Positions 1 to 11,386 of a DNA stretch of 64,000 nt are shown piece after piece (position 1 is the stretch's first letter; each line of letters opens with the position of its first letter). The translations under genes were made by a program, and so were the position numbers. Source of the stretch: Margaritispora aquatica (taxonomy: Eukaryota; Ascomycota; Leotiomycetes; Helotiales; Discinellaceae); contig VJWN01000024.1 of NCBI GenBank assembly GCA_007644065.1, forward strand, positions 13,902 to 77,901, written 5' to 3'. The notes under the pieces were generated by a model. That model was not told the origin of the DNA. It ran no database searches and saw nothing but the letters and a program-made list of their open reading frames with translations.

Positions 1-1297
1 TAACTCTTTGTAAATATTTAGAGTCTTTAATACTAACTCTTTTTTTTAATTAGAATTAGACGTAATTCTTTTAGAAGATAAGTTTTAAATATAAAAATAG
101 ATAGAAAAATCATACTAAAATAATTATTATAAAATATAATCTTAAAGTCTTTATAATACGATAAGAAACCTAGTTCTTAAATAGTAGAAAAGGTCTTCTT
201 TGGGTTAAAAGACTAAGTTTCTTTAAAGCTACTAAAATAAGATAAGAAATCTAATGGATTAATAGATATTTTTAAATATACTATTAATTAATATAATCTT
301 AAAGATTAAACGGAAAAGAAGTTTAAGGTAAAGATAGAAGTAGATTTAATATAGATTAGAAATAAATTTAGTATATATTAGAGATAAATCTAAGGAATAT
401 TAAAAATAAGTTTAGAGAACGTAGGGTAAGAGGAAGTCTAAAGGAAGCTACGAGTAGATATAAGGGGTAAGGTTAAGGGCTGTTAAAGTAACTCGAGGGT
501 AAGGTAATAGTAAAGTCTTAGGGTAGGCTTCGGGAGTCTTCGAAAAGATAAGAGAGAGAAGAGAATCGATTGTCAGAAAAGTTCGTAGATAATACTAAAT
601 TATTAACTAAGGGTTTCTAGGGTAACGGGCGGGAGAGGGAAAGCGTAAGGTCGAGATCCCTCTACTAAGTAGTAATAAACCCTGAGTCTATTCTCTATAA
701 ATAAATTAAGTCTTTTTATTCTTAGTAACGAACTATTATACTTAAGCTTTCGTTTAACCTTAATACTATTTTAGTCCTTTACTATTTATTAAAAAGTTAT
801 AATCGACTTTGTTTAGATATACTATCGAAGTTAATTTAATTTTCTCTAAGGTAAATTATAGGTAGTAAAGTCGACCCTAACGTACAGGCCTCTAAGCTAA
901 AATGTATGGACGATTAGGACGAACGTCTCTTCTTTCCTCTCCTTTATAAACCCTTTTATACTCGCTTTCTATAAACGAAATCTTAATTTTTTTTATTTTT
1001 AGTATTTATTCGTAAGACGATTCTTTGTATTCTATTGCTTTAGAACTATTCAAGAAGAATACAGGATTGTCTTTTCCTAGAAGGTAGGGAAGTTTTCCCT
1101 CGTATTTTGGTATAAGTGCCTGACCTACGACGTCCACCTATCTTTCTAAAATCTATAGTAAATCGTACTTATATCTAATTAGACTATAGAGAGTCCTATT
1201 TAACTCGCCGTCGTATTCTCTTCCCTTTAGTCTTACTAGTATCCAGCAGGCCCGTAGGGAAGGGCCGGATTAGGGCAGCTCCTACCGCGCGATTGCG
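1..1297. repeat. AT-rich RIP-degraded repeat DNA
   Basis: This stretch is very AT-rich, dense in TA and poor in CA/TG, and every frame is full of stops. That is the pattern RIP leaves on old transposon copies. No domain could be recognised. The part from about 420 to 700 is more G-rich and purine-biased. No gene is supported here. Confidence 0.7.
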
Positions 1298-1374
1298 TTG
1301 GCGTGGGAGCTACCCCCGGCTGCGGGTGCGGCCGCGCTCCACTTTTCGTGGGAGGTGGCCAGCTCCCACGCCAA
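1298..1374. repeat. GC-rich hairpin with 14-bp perfect inverted arms
   Basis: The arms TTGGCGTGGGAGCT (1298-1311) and AGCTCCCACGCCAA (1361-1374) are exact reverse complements around a 49-base GC-rich loop. The element sits in otherwise AT-rich, RIP-mutated DNA but is itself rich in C and G, so it has escaped or postdates the mutation. It could be a tiny MITE-like insertion, a transposon end or a structured site. No target duplication is obvious at its edges. Confidence 0.6.
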
Positions 1375-1395
1375 ATGAAAAACGGAATAAGAGTT

Positions 1396-2093
1396 AGAGC
1401 CGACTTTTTAGTGCTAATAGGTACTACTAAACAGTACTACGACGTCTAGATCGTAGCGGTTAATAAGGACTCGGCTAAAGAAGACGCCTATAAGACCCTA
1501 ACCGAAGCCGCTATAGCGAAAAGAACGAAATATAAAGCCCTAGGGGCTTCGTTCCACCCTATAATCCTATCGGTAAGAGGTCTAATAGAAAAGGATACAG
1601 CAGTGGTTTTTTAGGGATTCTAGAAGCTATTAAGCCCTACTAGCGCTAAATAGCTTAGTAACTCTATAGCCCTAGCCCTAACCTAGGCTAAAGCTATAGC
1701 GGCAAGCTCGATCGCTAAGAATACCCCTAGAACCTACTACTAGGCTACCACACCTAGCTTACCCTAGACTTTTTACACCTAGGTTACCCTAGACTAATAC
1801 GACCCAAAACCCTAAAAAATCACACCTAACTTACCCTAGACTTTTCACACCTAGCTTACCCTAGACTTTCACATCTAGCTTACTCTAGACTTTTTCACCC
1901 CCCCCCAAACCCTAGGGCAGGTCCCGTCCACTCGTTCACACCTAGCTTACCCTAGACCTCTCACACCTAGCCTACCCTAGAGTTTTATATTAGTAGAGTT
2001 ATTTCTTGGCATTGTACAGAGCCCTGTAGAGTTAGATCAAAACACCTAGCAGAATAGCTTATATAGACCAAAATGAACCCTATCCAAACCCTA
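1396..2093 (+). repeat. ~0.7-kb direct repeat, copy 1
   Basis: This block is repeated at 2666-3361 in the same orientation, with an offset of about 1,270 bases. Most differences between the copies are transitions (G/A or C/T), as expected from RIP. The block contains a degenerate minisatellite built on a ~22-base unit with core CACCTAGCTTACCCTAGAC (about 1745-1990) and ends at the shared CTATCCAAACCCT. The two copies could be long terminal repeats of an old element or part of a ~1.27-kb tandem satellite. They do not start with TG or end with CA, so an LTR reading is weak. Confidence 0.75.
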
Positions 2094-2665
2094 TAGAGAC
2101 CCTAAACGCTACCCTAATAGGCCTACTAACCCGCGACGGAGGCCTAGGAATGCCAAGCTATACAAAGCTAGCTATAGGGCTATACCAGGCTACTAGGGAC
2201 GCCGCCATACCCCTACTCGCTAAAATTAGTTCTAGGGGATACCCTAAAATCCCTAAAGACCCTACGACTACAAAGTAGGTCCTAGGGGCCCTAAACGCTA
2301 GGGAATTAGAGTAGCTCTAGGTTACTCTAGACCCTATAGAACGGAATACTAGGCTCGAAAACGCTAGTTTCCTAGGACGCTAGTAGCTCCGAGTCTTACC
2401 GATACAAAAACAAAACCTACTAGCAGACTCCGAAGCTACGGAAGCCCTAAGGAATAGGCTTCTTATCCTAGTTAGGCCTACTAATAGGCCCTATACCCAC
2501 TATAGGAACTAGCCTAATATAGACCACGAAGACACCTATAGAGCCGCTAACCGCTAGTGGTCTAGACGCTATAACCAAGTCTCCTAAGCATTTATCAAAA
2601 CACTAGCTAGCCGGGACGATACAGAAGTAGAATTAGAGCCTATAGTAGACCCTACTAGCGACCTA
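2094..2665. repeat. Spacer between the direct repeats, degraded coding-like DNA
   Basis: This 570-base segment separates the two ~0.7-kb copies. It is rich in CTA and TAG, as if many CAG, CAA and TGG codons had become stops. Read through, it gives fragments that look like former protein sequence, but no domain is recognisable. Confidence 0.45.
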
Positions 2666-3361
2666 AGAGCCGACTTTTTAGTACTAATAGGCACTACTAA
2701 ATAGTACTACGACGTCTAGATCGTAGCGGTTAATAAGGACTCGGCTAAAGAAGACGCCTATAAGACCTTAACCGAGGCTACTATAGCGAAAAGAACGAAA
2801 TATAAGGCCCTAAGGGCTTCGTTCTACCTTATAATCCTATTAGTAAGAGGCTTAATAGAAAAGGATACAGCAGTAGTCTTTTAAGGGTTCTAGAAGCTAC
2901 TAAGCCCTACTAGCGCTAAATGGCTTAGTAACTCTATAGCCCTAACCTTAACCTAGGCTAAAGCTACAGCGGCAAGCTCGATCGCTAGGAATACTCCTAG
3001 AACCCACTACTAGGCTACTATACCTAGCTTACCCTAGACCTTTTACACCTAGGTTACCCTAGACTAATACGACCTAAAACCCGAAAAAATCACACCTAGC
3101 TTACCCTAGACTTTTCACACCTAGCTTACCCTAGACTTTCATATCTAGCTTACCCTAGACTTTTTTACCCCCCTAAACCCTAGGGCAGGTCCCGTCCACT
3201 CGTTCACACCTAGCTTACCCTAGACCTCTCACATCTAGCTTACCCTAGAGCTTTGTATTAGTAGAGTTATTTCTTGGTATTGTTTAAAGCCCTGTAGAGT
3301 TAGATTAAAACACTTAGTAGAATAGCTTATATAGACAAAAATGAACCCTATCCAAACCCTA
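2666..3361 (+). repeat. ~0.7-kb direct repeat, copy 2
   Basis: This is the second copy of the block at 1396-2093. It shares the start GAGCCGACTTTTTAG, the internal minisatellite with core CACCTAGCTTACCCTAGAC (about 3024-3250) and the end CTATCCAAACCCT. It diverges from copy 1 mainly by transitions. After 3361 the sequence becomes unrelated AT-rich DNA. Confidence 0.75.
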
Positions 3362-5106
3362 ACAATTTAACCGGAATCGTACTAACTTAGTAACGTCTAG
3401 ACTAATTATATTACGTAGATTTTATAATTTTATTAAAAATGTACCTTTATATAAGAGGTAGGTTATTAAGATACATAAAGCTTTAGATTTTAATAAAGTT
3501 TAGTAAACTATCCTAAATACTAAACCGTCTTACTATATACTATATATATTCTATTATTTTATAATATAATAATTAGTGTATCAATATTCCTAAGTCTTTT
3601 CTATCTTTCTTTTTTATAATAGTATTCCGCGCCTAGTTAAAGCAAGAAATACCTGTACTAGGTACTAGCCTTATACAGAAAGAACCTAAAGGTAGTCAAC
3701 CGTCGATATATAAGTTTAACAAATATCCAATACGTCAGCATACTATTCTCTTCGAAACTCCGATAATATCTATCCTCTAAGCCTATAGATCAATAGACCA
3801 TTAAATCCTCGAAATGGACTAGATTCTGTGTAATATATGGAGATACTATAGACTCGGATCATTCTATACACAGAGTAGCAAGCAATTGGTGGTATAGTAC
3901 ACTCGTACCTTTGCTACCCCTAAACTTAGAGTTCAGTACTCGCTAGAACTTGATATCAGACGAACGGCTCGGCTTTCGCAGAGTTTCGTATACTATATTT
4001 CGTGTTACATCCAAATCCTGGGCTCTTTCCTACTCAGCAGACACCCTCTTCTCGTTAATCCACTTGGCTAGAAGCTGATGTAATAGAGCTCTCCCATCCT
4101 TGCACAATGAGAGACACTTGACTAAGACAAATTCATTACGGACTAAATGTCCAGCGAATACGCAAGCCAGGAAGGCAAATATTGAGTTTGCAGATGCAAG
4201 TGCACTCTTTTGTGCTACACGTTGGTCTCGTTTGTTGTCAAAAGTTCTTAGCTCGGATTACGATAGTCTTTATCCGTTATTATCCTCAACTCCAATAACA
4301 ATTCTGGTATTCTGCAGCAAAACAAGCCTTGACATCTGTAAGCCACTATCAACTCAAGGGCCTGTGTCCAAGACATCGACAGAGACAAGTGTAAGCGCAT
4401 TGGTAGGTATCTTAAGGATATCAATAAAGTATTGTTAGCTTGCGACCTCGGAACTTGTTCTCGACTTTGGACATTCTTAGGATATATAAGAATGCATAGT
4501 TGCTCTTGTATTGAATGTTGCTGTTGTGTCTCTGGTTTTCCCCTATATTTGACGATTGCAAATTCTCAACTGAATTACTATACTCCAATTCATACTCAAA
4601 ACTGTCTTTACACCTTATACGACGGAATTGCAGTCCGTCATGGCCTCGGCCACCAATCCCTTGATATAGGGAACATATCAGCACATTTTCATGTCATCAT
4701 GTTGTACAGCCACAACCCGATTGGTTGGATAAAGTATTTGTTTTTGAGGGGTAAATGCTGCGATCGTCTTGACGTGGTGGGACGGCCCTCCCGATAGATA
4801 CACAACATATTCGGTCAATATCCACCCCTGGGTTTAGTTCTTAGCATCTGGTTCTCAAAATCTTCGAGATTTCCGAGGCTTACAGTTGACTTAGATGCAG
4901 ATGCAGATACTGATGCAAGAAGCTCTCCTTGATCATACGCACGACTTCACTGCTTGCCAATGGGTAGGCAAAATGTTATCATGCAGCTGCACTGGTTTTT
5001 TGGTCATTTTCCTCTTTCTAGGTCCAGTTCTCTTATAAATTGGGTGCACTCCTCCCGGATCTTCACCCTCCAGCCCTTCTCTACACAGTTCCCTAGTAGC
5101 ATCAAT
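3362..5106. other. Intergenic: RIP edge, then upstream region of the deaminase gene
   Basis: Up to about 3650 the sequence is AT-rich repeat DNA. From there it grades into normal base composition. Short open frames at 4100-4438, 4421-4684 and 4432-4797 overlap each other on both strands and show no protein-like pattern. A TATAAA at 5034-5039 lies 68 bases before the deaminase start codon and is a plausible core promoter element. Confidence 0.5.
5034..5039 (+). promoter_or_regulatory. TATA box of the deaminase gene
   Basis: TATAAA lies 68 bases upstream of the start codon at 5107 and is followed by a pyrimidine-rich stretch typical of fungal transcription starts. Confidence 0.45.
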
Positions 5107-7009
5107 ATGCTTTCAAGATCATTTTTCTTACTCCTTCTGGGCTTCAGCTCTCTGCTGACGCCAATTCATGCAGCCTTAGATGCCGATGGTGTCCCATATC
5201 CTAACGATACTTCAGTCTTGAAGCATCAATCAGACCAAGCACATCTCATCAATCGCGAGAAGAAACAGAGAAACGGTAGAAATTCTTGACTGCTGCCCTA
5301 GGACTGACTGACGTCTTTAGATTATGCTTTCCGCAAGGTTTTGTCTCCAACAGCAAAACTTGCTGATAAGATCGTTGCTCGGATCAGGCAAGTCGAGGCA
5401 GCTACTATCTGGAATGTTGCTGGCACATACGGAAATGAGAGTAGCGAGAGCTGGGTTGGGCAGGATTTCGCCTTCGCCAGACCCAAGATTGGGAAGACAG
5501 ATCTGTTCAGAGTTGTCAAAAAGCTTCCGAAGGGATCTTTACTACATGCTCACCTAACAGCGATGCTTCCATACTCCATGATCTTCCAAACTATTCTCAA
5601 CACTGAGGGAATGGTTCTTTCTTCACCTACAGACTTGTCCACAGAGAAGAATCGGAATTTGTCCGCCATTTACTTTGAGCATTCTAACATGACTATCTCT
5701 AACACATCTGCAAGCATTTGGACTGCTGCATATGTTCCATATACACGCATTCCAGTAACGGTAGCGGCAGACACATTTCCTGGCGGGAGAGCTGCTTTTC
5801 TCGCGTATATCATCGACAAGGTAACACTTGATGTTCTTGATGCTGACCAAGATGAACTGGGTGTGGATGCAATTTGGCGTAAATTTCAAAATGTGTTCAG
5901 CACTGTTGGAACTGCGTGGTCCTATGAACCCTTGATCCGACAATTTCTACAATCACTGTTCACTGCTTTAGCAGAAGATGGGATTCAATGGGTCGAGATT
6001 CGAAACGGAGGAAACAATGGGGTTGTTAAGACCGGTATATCCAGCCTTGTTTCCATGAAAGCAAAACGGCCTGACTCGATGTAGGTGACAGTGTTGCTGG
6101 CCCGGACCCCAATTATTGGTACAATCTTTTCATCGATGAATTAACAAAGTTCAAAGCTACTCCCCAGGGAGCGAATTTCTGGGGCGCAAGATTCATCTGG
6201 ACAGTTTCGCGTGGTAAGGCTCGTGCTGCCGTTATTGCCGACATGAAGAATGCCATTTCTAAGAAGCAGCTCTTCCCGCAACTCATTGGTGGGTACGATC
6301 TTGTCTCGCAAGAAGATCTTGGAAGGCCACTGATTGATCTCGCTCCGGAGTTGATCTGGTTTCAACGTCAAACTGCCGCCTTGAATCTCACCGTTCCCTT
6401 CTTTTTTCATGCTGGCGAGACCTTAGGAGATGGTAACTTGACTGACTCTAACCTTTTCGATGCGGAAATGTTCGGCACCAGACGAATTGGACACGGCTTC
6501 TCTTTGTACAAACATCCGCTTCTGATGGATATTTACAAAGAAAAAGATATCATGGTTGAAATATGCCTGATCTCGAATGAAGCCCTAAGATTGACCGGCA
6601 ATGTGCTCCAACATCCGTTGCCAGCATTGATTGCGCATGGTGTCCCCACATCTCTGAGCAATGATGACCCCGCTATAGAAGGACAAGATGATGCGGGGCT
6701 GAGTTATGATTACTTTGAGGCGATCCAAGGATTCGAAAACCTCGGCTTGGCTGGAATCGTAAGTTATGGATACCGTTTGGATGGTGTATTTACTAATGGT
6801 AACAGGGTGCATTGGCACAGAACTCTGTCAAATATTCTAATTTCGTTGACCAAAATGATGATGCTTGGCTCGATGATATTGAGGCTGGTGCTAATGGCAA
6901 TGGTGTTAAAGCTTCTCATTTGCAAGAGTGGAACAGAGAGTGGGAGGCGTTCTGTGCCTGGGTTGTGAGTGAGTTTGGTGGAAAGTATAATGTTACTGCC
7001 ACTTCTTAA
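5107..7009 (+). CDS. Secreted adenosine deaminase (ADGF/CECR1 type)
   Basis: Predicted to hydrolyse adenosine to inosine outside the cell. Exons are 5107-5275, 5321-6034, 6085-6758 and 6806-7009. The spliced frame is open and gives 586 residues, normal for the ADGF family. The start chosen is the ATG directly before a classic signal peptide (LLLLGFSSLLTPIHA); an upstream in-frame ATG-like start lacks this. Metal and active-site motifs are visible: the His pair in LLHAHLTAM (residues ~130-138), HAGE (~403), GHGF, and the Asp pair in SNDDP (~488). Introns are 45, 50 and 47 bases, the last with a TACTAAT-like branch site. The gene stands alone between repeat DNA and a zinc-finger gene. In fungi this family is usually linked to salvage or scavenging of extracellular purines. 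The family call is firm; the substrate is inferred. Confidence 0.9.
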
Positions 7010-7916
7010 CTCGAATTGTGATCAATGGTAATACTTATTTGGAAGATTTGCTTGCAATTGGAAATCGAAGACTCACTCATCATTGTGCAACGACGGTAAT
7101 TGAATATTACTAACTTTTGAGGTGTGTTATAGCGCCAAAGATTATCAAGTCCATCGTAATTTGTCTCCAAAAAAACAAAGATTCTTGAAAGTAAATTAAC
7201 TTTGTGTATATGTCACCTTTATTCACACCTTGAGAATGCTAATTGTCCTCCTCAAGTTGTAAGAATCGCAGGATAATATGATTGCTCGGCAGTTCTGGCT
7301 AAATTGCGTTCCTATTTTTATTCAAGGTTGCACTTGATGAGTATAAACTAAACTAGCTTTATTTTGAAAGCGATGCCCTAGACACATGAGATTGCTTAAA
7401 GCACTTAATAGACTCTTTAGAGCTAGTTTATTATCATCTTTAATGACCAGGAATTACAAGGGCAAATTCCGCAAAATGAATCTGGCCCCCATGGTGCTCT
7501 CGAATTCTTCAGGTTGATGCTGGTATCATTTACATGCAGCAACCCTAACAGACACCAACTGTGTGTCTCTATCTTAATACATGAGTAACATGGAACTTTC
7601 TTTTTGCTGGTCTCAGTCCGCATCTGCAGCTTTAGCGAGACCTGCGGAATCGTGGTGTGTGACCACGAACGGTTATTGGCAGAGATTCTGTATGGCATGA
7701 AATGTCTGTTTCGATCCCCGCAGTCATGCATGAAGAAGGTGTCACCAATGAAGTATCGACAGCAACATTGGGCTGAAAACACCTCAAGACTTCACGTTCT
7801 GTTGTCTGTAGCTGCATCGAGTAATCGGTTGATAAGAACCACCACATCTTACGAGCAGGTCGTATTCTCATCACGAGATTCTACCAAACATTCTGACCGA
7901 AGGCTATCGGCTTATC
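7010..7916. other. Intergenic, with possible upstream exon of the zinc-finger gene
   Basis: No independent gene is supported. In the frame of the downstream start at 7917, the sequence is open back to a TAA at 7833 and reads like protein (…HHEILPNILTEGYRLI before the Met). The zinc-finger gene may therefore begin further upstream through another intron, for example one ending at the AG of 7858. An overlapping open frame at 7604-7954 could contribute such an exon, but its phase does not fit a simple splice, so it was left out. Confidence 0.4.
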
Positions 7917-9536
7917 ATGGAAGCCAAAGTGGAGGAGCTCATAGAGGAGACTGAAGAGGAGGCTTACGAGGTGGTGACTGCCGAGGAGGCTATACTTCCT
8001 GAAGAGCCGCGACCTGATCAAGTCTGGAAACCACCCGGACAGAAGTGAGTTTTGCTTCAAGATGAGAATCGTTACTGAGCTAATTTACTACAGAGGTATG
8101 CACATTGATTTTTTAAGCACTAAGTCTAACATTATTCAGGTCTCGGTCCACGACCAAATGGACCTCAGAAAGAAACCGTAGTGAGCTCGATGCTCGAGCA
8201 TCAAGTCAGTATGCTCAGTTTAGGTCAAAATGTTTCTATAATATATTGCGACGGCCAAATGACGTTAGATCCTTCAATTCTCAGCAGCGGATCTCATGCG
8301 ATATATGTCTCTCCTCAGGGACACTTGAATCTACCAAGCGCCCCCAAAGGACATGGTCATAACAGACGACTCCTATTACCTTCTTCAGAGCCGGCCCCAG
8401 TACCTGCGTTGCCACTTGAGTCAGAAACCAAGACTGATTACCAGTGTGGAGAGTGTCCGGAATATTTCACTACACAGGACCTTCTCTCCGCACACCAAAA
8501 TCGAGTTCACGCCGCATGTTCAGTCTGTCAAGGGAAGTTTCCAAGCTTGGAGACTCACATAGAATCACATCCCCACTGCAGCTGGTGCTTTCGAAAGTTC
8601 GAATCGCATTACAGACTTGATATTCACCTTCTAGAGACACACCCCAAGTGCTCTTGGTGCGAGGATCAATTTCTTGGTGATCGCGAATACAGTCGACATA
8701 TCAGTGCTGCCCACCCAAGCTGCCGAAAATGCAGTGCTAGGTTCTTGGATAACGACGCCCTCAAGAAACATGCTAAGAAATCGCACCCAAGATGTTCGAT
8801 ATGTTCCTTTGAGGCCTCGGGTCTATCAAAAATGGAGGAGCATATGAAAACTCATCCAGAATGCTTGTGGTGTAGAAAGGGGCGATACAGATCGGTCGAA
8901 GAGTACAACCACCATTGCCGCATGGCACATCCTTGGTGCAACATCTGTCTCATTCACCACCAGTCCCACGAGGAGTGGTTAGAAAGGCATGCGAAGTGCT
9001 TCTCTTGCAACGCTCGCTTTAATACAGTCGAAGAAACCGAAGCTCATAAAGCCTATGCGCATCCGATGTGCATAAAGTGCCCTGGCATGGGCATATTTGC
9101 TTCAAGGGCTGACTTCGCGCTTCATATGAGGGCAGTGCATCCAAAATGCGATAGATGTCATCGTCAATGCTCATCCCAAGAAAGTTACAGAGCTCACATC
9201 TCCCATGCACATCCGTCTTGTGGCTATTGTCACGAGACCTTCGATTCGCGATCACTGCTTCGAAAGCATAGAGTCGCTCACCATCCTCACTGTACTTTAT
9301 GTCCTTTGAATGACGTTTTCATTTCAGCAGAAGCGTTAAACGAACATACAATGGAGTTTCACTCGCCTTGTACTGTTTGTCATGTGTTCTTTGCAAATGC
9401 CGAAGATTTGAGTGTGCATATGAAGAACGATCATCCTGTTTGTTCTGTTTGTGGCAGACGATTTGACTCCAGACCCGAGCTAAGAAGCCACAGACATAGA
9501 CGGCACCCAGAGCATTACTCAGAGCGATGGGAATGA
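7917..9536 (+). CDS. Poly-zinc-finger C2H2 protein (15 fingers), likely nucleic-acid binding
   Basis: Model: exons 7917-8044, a two-base exon 8094-8095 and 8140-9536, giving 508 residues with a length that is an exact multiple of three. The N-terminus is acidic. From about residue 165 to the end come 15 C2H2-like units, each starting C-x2-C and ending H-x3/4-H. Most are joined by only two residues (HP-x-C), much shorter than the classic TGEKP linker. Unit 8 lacks a standard second His pair. Both small introns (49 and 44 bases) have good donors (GTGAGT, GTATGC), branch sites and CAG acceptors. If they were one 95-base intron, the finger frame would not be joined. A shorter protein starting at the ATG of 8190 is the alternative. 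Function is not known: the fingers suggest DNA, RNA or protein binding. The start is uncertain because coding-like sequence continues upstream. Confidence 0.72.
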
Positions 9537-9727
9537 TTATTGTTATCCAGAGCAAGTGGTTCAAGGGAGCATGTCGGAATCAAAATCCGGGTTGTCTCTG
9601 TGATGAATCGGATCCGAACTTTGATAGATCTCGGATCCGGACCCAGAAAGATCACGTCATCGGAGAATCTTAATCATACTTCACCAGTAAACTTGCTCTA
9701 CATGACATCCCAATATACCACTGTAAA

Positions 9728-11386
9728 ATGCCTCACACAGAACTACACGAAGAATCACAAGCACCGCTGTTGAGAGATGGTAGCGCGAACGAAAGCTATG
9801 GCACAACGCAAGGAGCCCATGATCCTGTCCCTCAAGGGGCGAGCACTTTCTCCCGCAATCTCGGAACTATCGAGGCCTTTGCAATCTTGATTAGTATTGT
9901 CATTGGTAGTGGAATCTTCACATCACCTGGCTCAATTGATGCCAATGTACCCTCGCCTGGAATTGCTTTGGTGGTATGGCTTGTTGGTGGAGTTTTGGCT
10001 TGGACCGGGGCAAGTACTTTGGCTGAGCTGGGCACTGCAATACCCGGAGAAGGTATGTTGATTTTCGATGTGGTGAATTATGCTAATCATCTTGTTAGGT
10101 GGGGTTCAGCCATACTTGAAGCATATATTCGGAGACATTTTTGGCTTCTTGGCGGCCTGGACTTGGATTGTGGCTGTGATGCCTGCAACGCTTGCAATTC
10201 TCAGTATTGTTTTCATTGAAAGCATTTACACCGCCCGGGGCATTACAGATGCAGCAGGAAACATCGAACACAAACTGTTGTCGGTGCTCGTACTCGTTGT
10301 AATCAATGCAGCAAACGGCATCAGTACCAAAGCTAGTACCCAACTCAACAACTTCTTCGTGGTAACCAAATTCGCCAGTATTTTTGGGGTTGTTGTGGCT
10401 GGAATCGTAGTAGTCATTCTTGCTACTTCTGATCCCAATTCTCGTGCTGGAGGTCATGACTGGGCAGTGAAGTCATGGTTTGCAGCACGCAACGTAAACG
10501 GAATTGTTTGGAGGGATGTATCAAGCTGGGAAATGCTCGGACATTACTCAACTGCATTGTATGGAGCTCTTTGGGCGTATTCGGGATGGGACAAGGTAAT
10601 TCGCAATCTTCCAGCAAGAACAAGCACTTACAAATGTAGGCAATTTACATCAATGCTGAACTATCAGCTCCGGCGCGACAACTGCCCCTAGCTATAAACA
10701 CTGCAATTCCAACCATTATTCTGTGCTTCATTGCTGCAAATACCGCCTACTATATCCTTCTTCCATGGGACATGATTGCTATCACGGACTCCGTAGCTGT
10801 AGTAAGTAGCCACGCTTTCAACCTGTGATTCCATCTAACACTTCCAAAGACAGCGATAACTCGCGTCCTTGGCCCTTCTTTTGGCACCCTTGCTGCAGTC
10901 TTGGTATGTCTGGTTGTAGCTGGCTCTTTACTTGGAAACTCTTTTGTCGCAGGCCGGATGACCGTGGCAGCTGCGAATATGAATTGGCTTCCAAAACCCT
11001 TTGCTCTGGTTGGTCGCATTGGCACTTCAGCGAGTTCTTCTACCTCTGACGCCCCGCTCAACGCTTTGATACTATCTAGTATCCTCTCAACTCTCTATAT
11101 TCTATTTGGCAACTTTCGTGCTCTCTTGACTTTCAATGGTCTTGGCGAATATTCGTTCTTCTTCTTGACAGTGGTTGGAGCGATAGTCTTGCGGTATCGC
11201 GAGCCAGATCTTCATCGACCTTACAAGCCGGTTTTGTTGATCCCGCTAACATTTGCGGTTGTGAGTGGCTTTGTGGTGGTAAGGGGAGCTATGTTTTCTC
11301 CGGTTCAAGCATTGATTTTGATTGTCGTCTGGATATGCGGAATTGGCTTTTATCAAGCTAGTAAATTCTTTCATTTGGAAGCTTGA
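9728..11386 (+). CDS. APC-superfamily amino-acid transporter (LAT/MUP1-like)
   Basis: A plasma-membrane amino-acid permease. Exons are 9728-10052, 10099-10595, 10640-10801 and 10850-11386, giving 506 residues, the usual size for this family. After a ~40-residue cytoplasmic N-terminus, the first membrane helix carries the APC signature IVIGSGIFTSPGS. The second segment is followed by TLAELGTAIPGEGG, also typical. Around 10-12 hydrophobic helices follow, including WAYSGWDK in the middle and a C-terminal set after LHRPYKPV. The L-type/methionine-permease branch fits best because the consensus IGSGIF...PG and ELG..IPGEGG match. The substrate cannot be read from sequence. The third intron ends in AAG rather than CAG or TAG. 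The gene follows the zinc-finger gene in the same direction after 191 bases and faces the mannosidase gene tail to tail. Confidence 0.88.

Noticed and set aside
1745..1990. CCCTAA-like runs suggesting a telomere
   Set aside because: The unit is ~22 bases with a core unlike TTAGGG repeats, and it is interrupted and repeated at two places inside a larger duplication.
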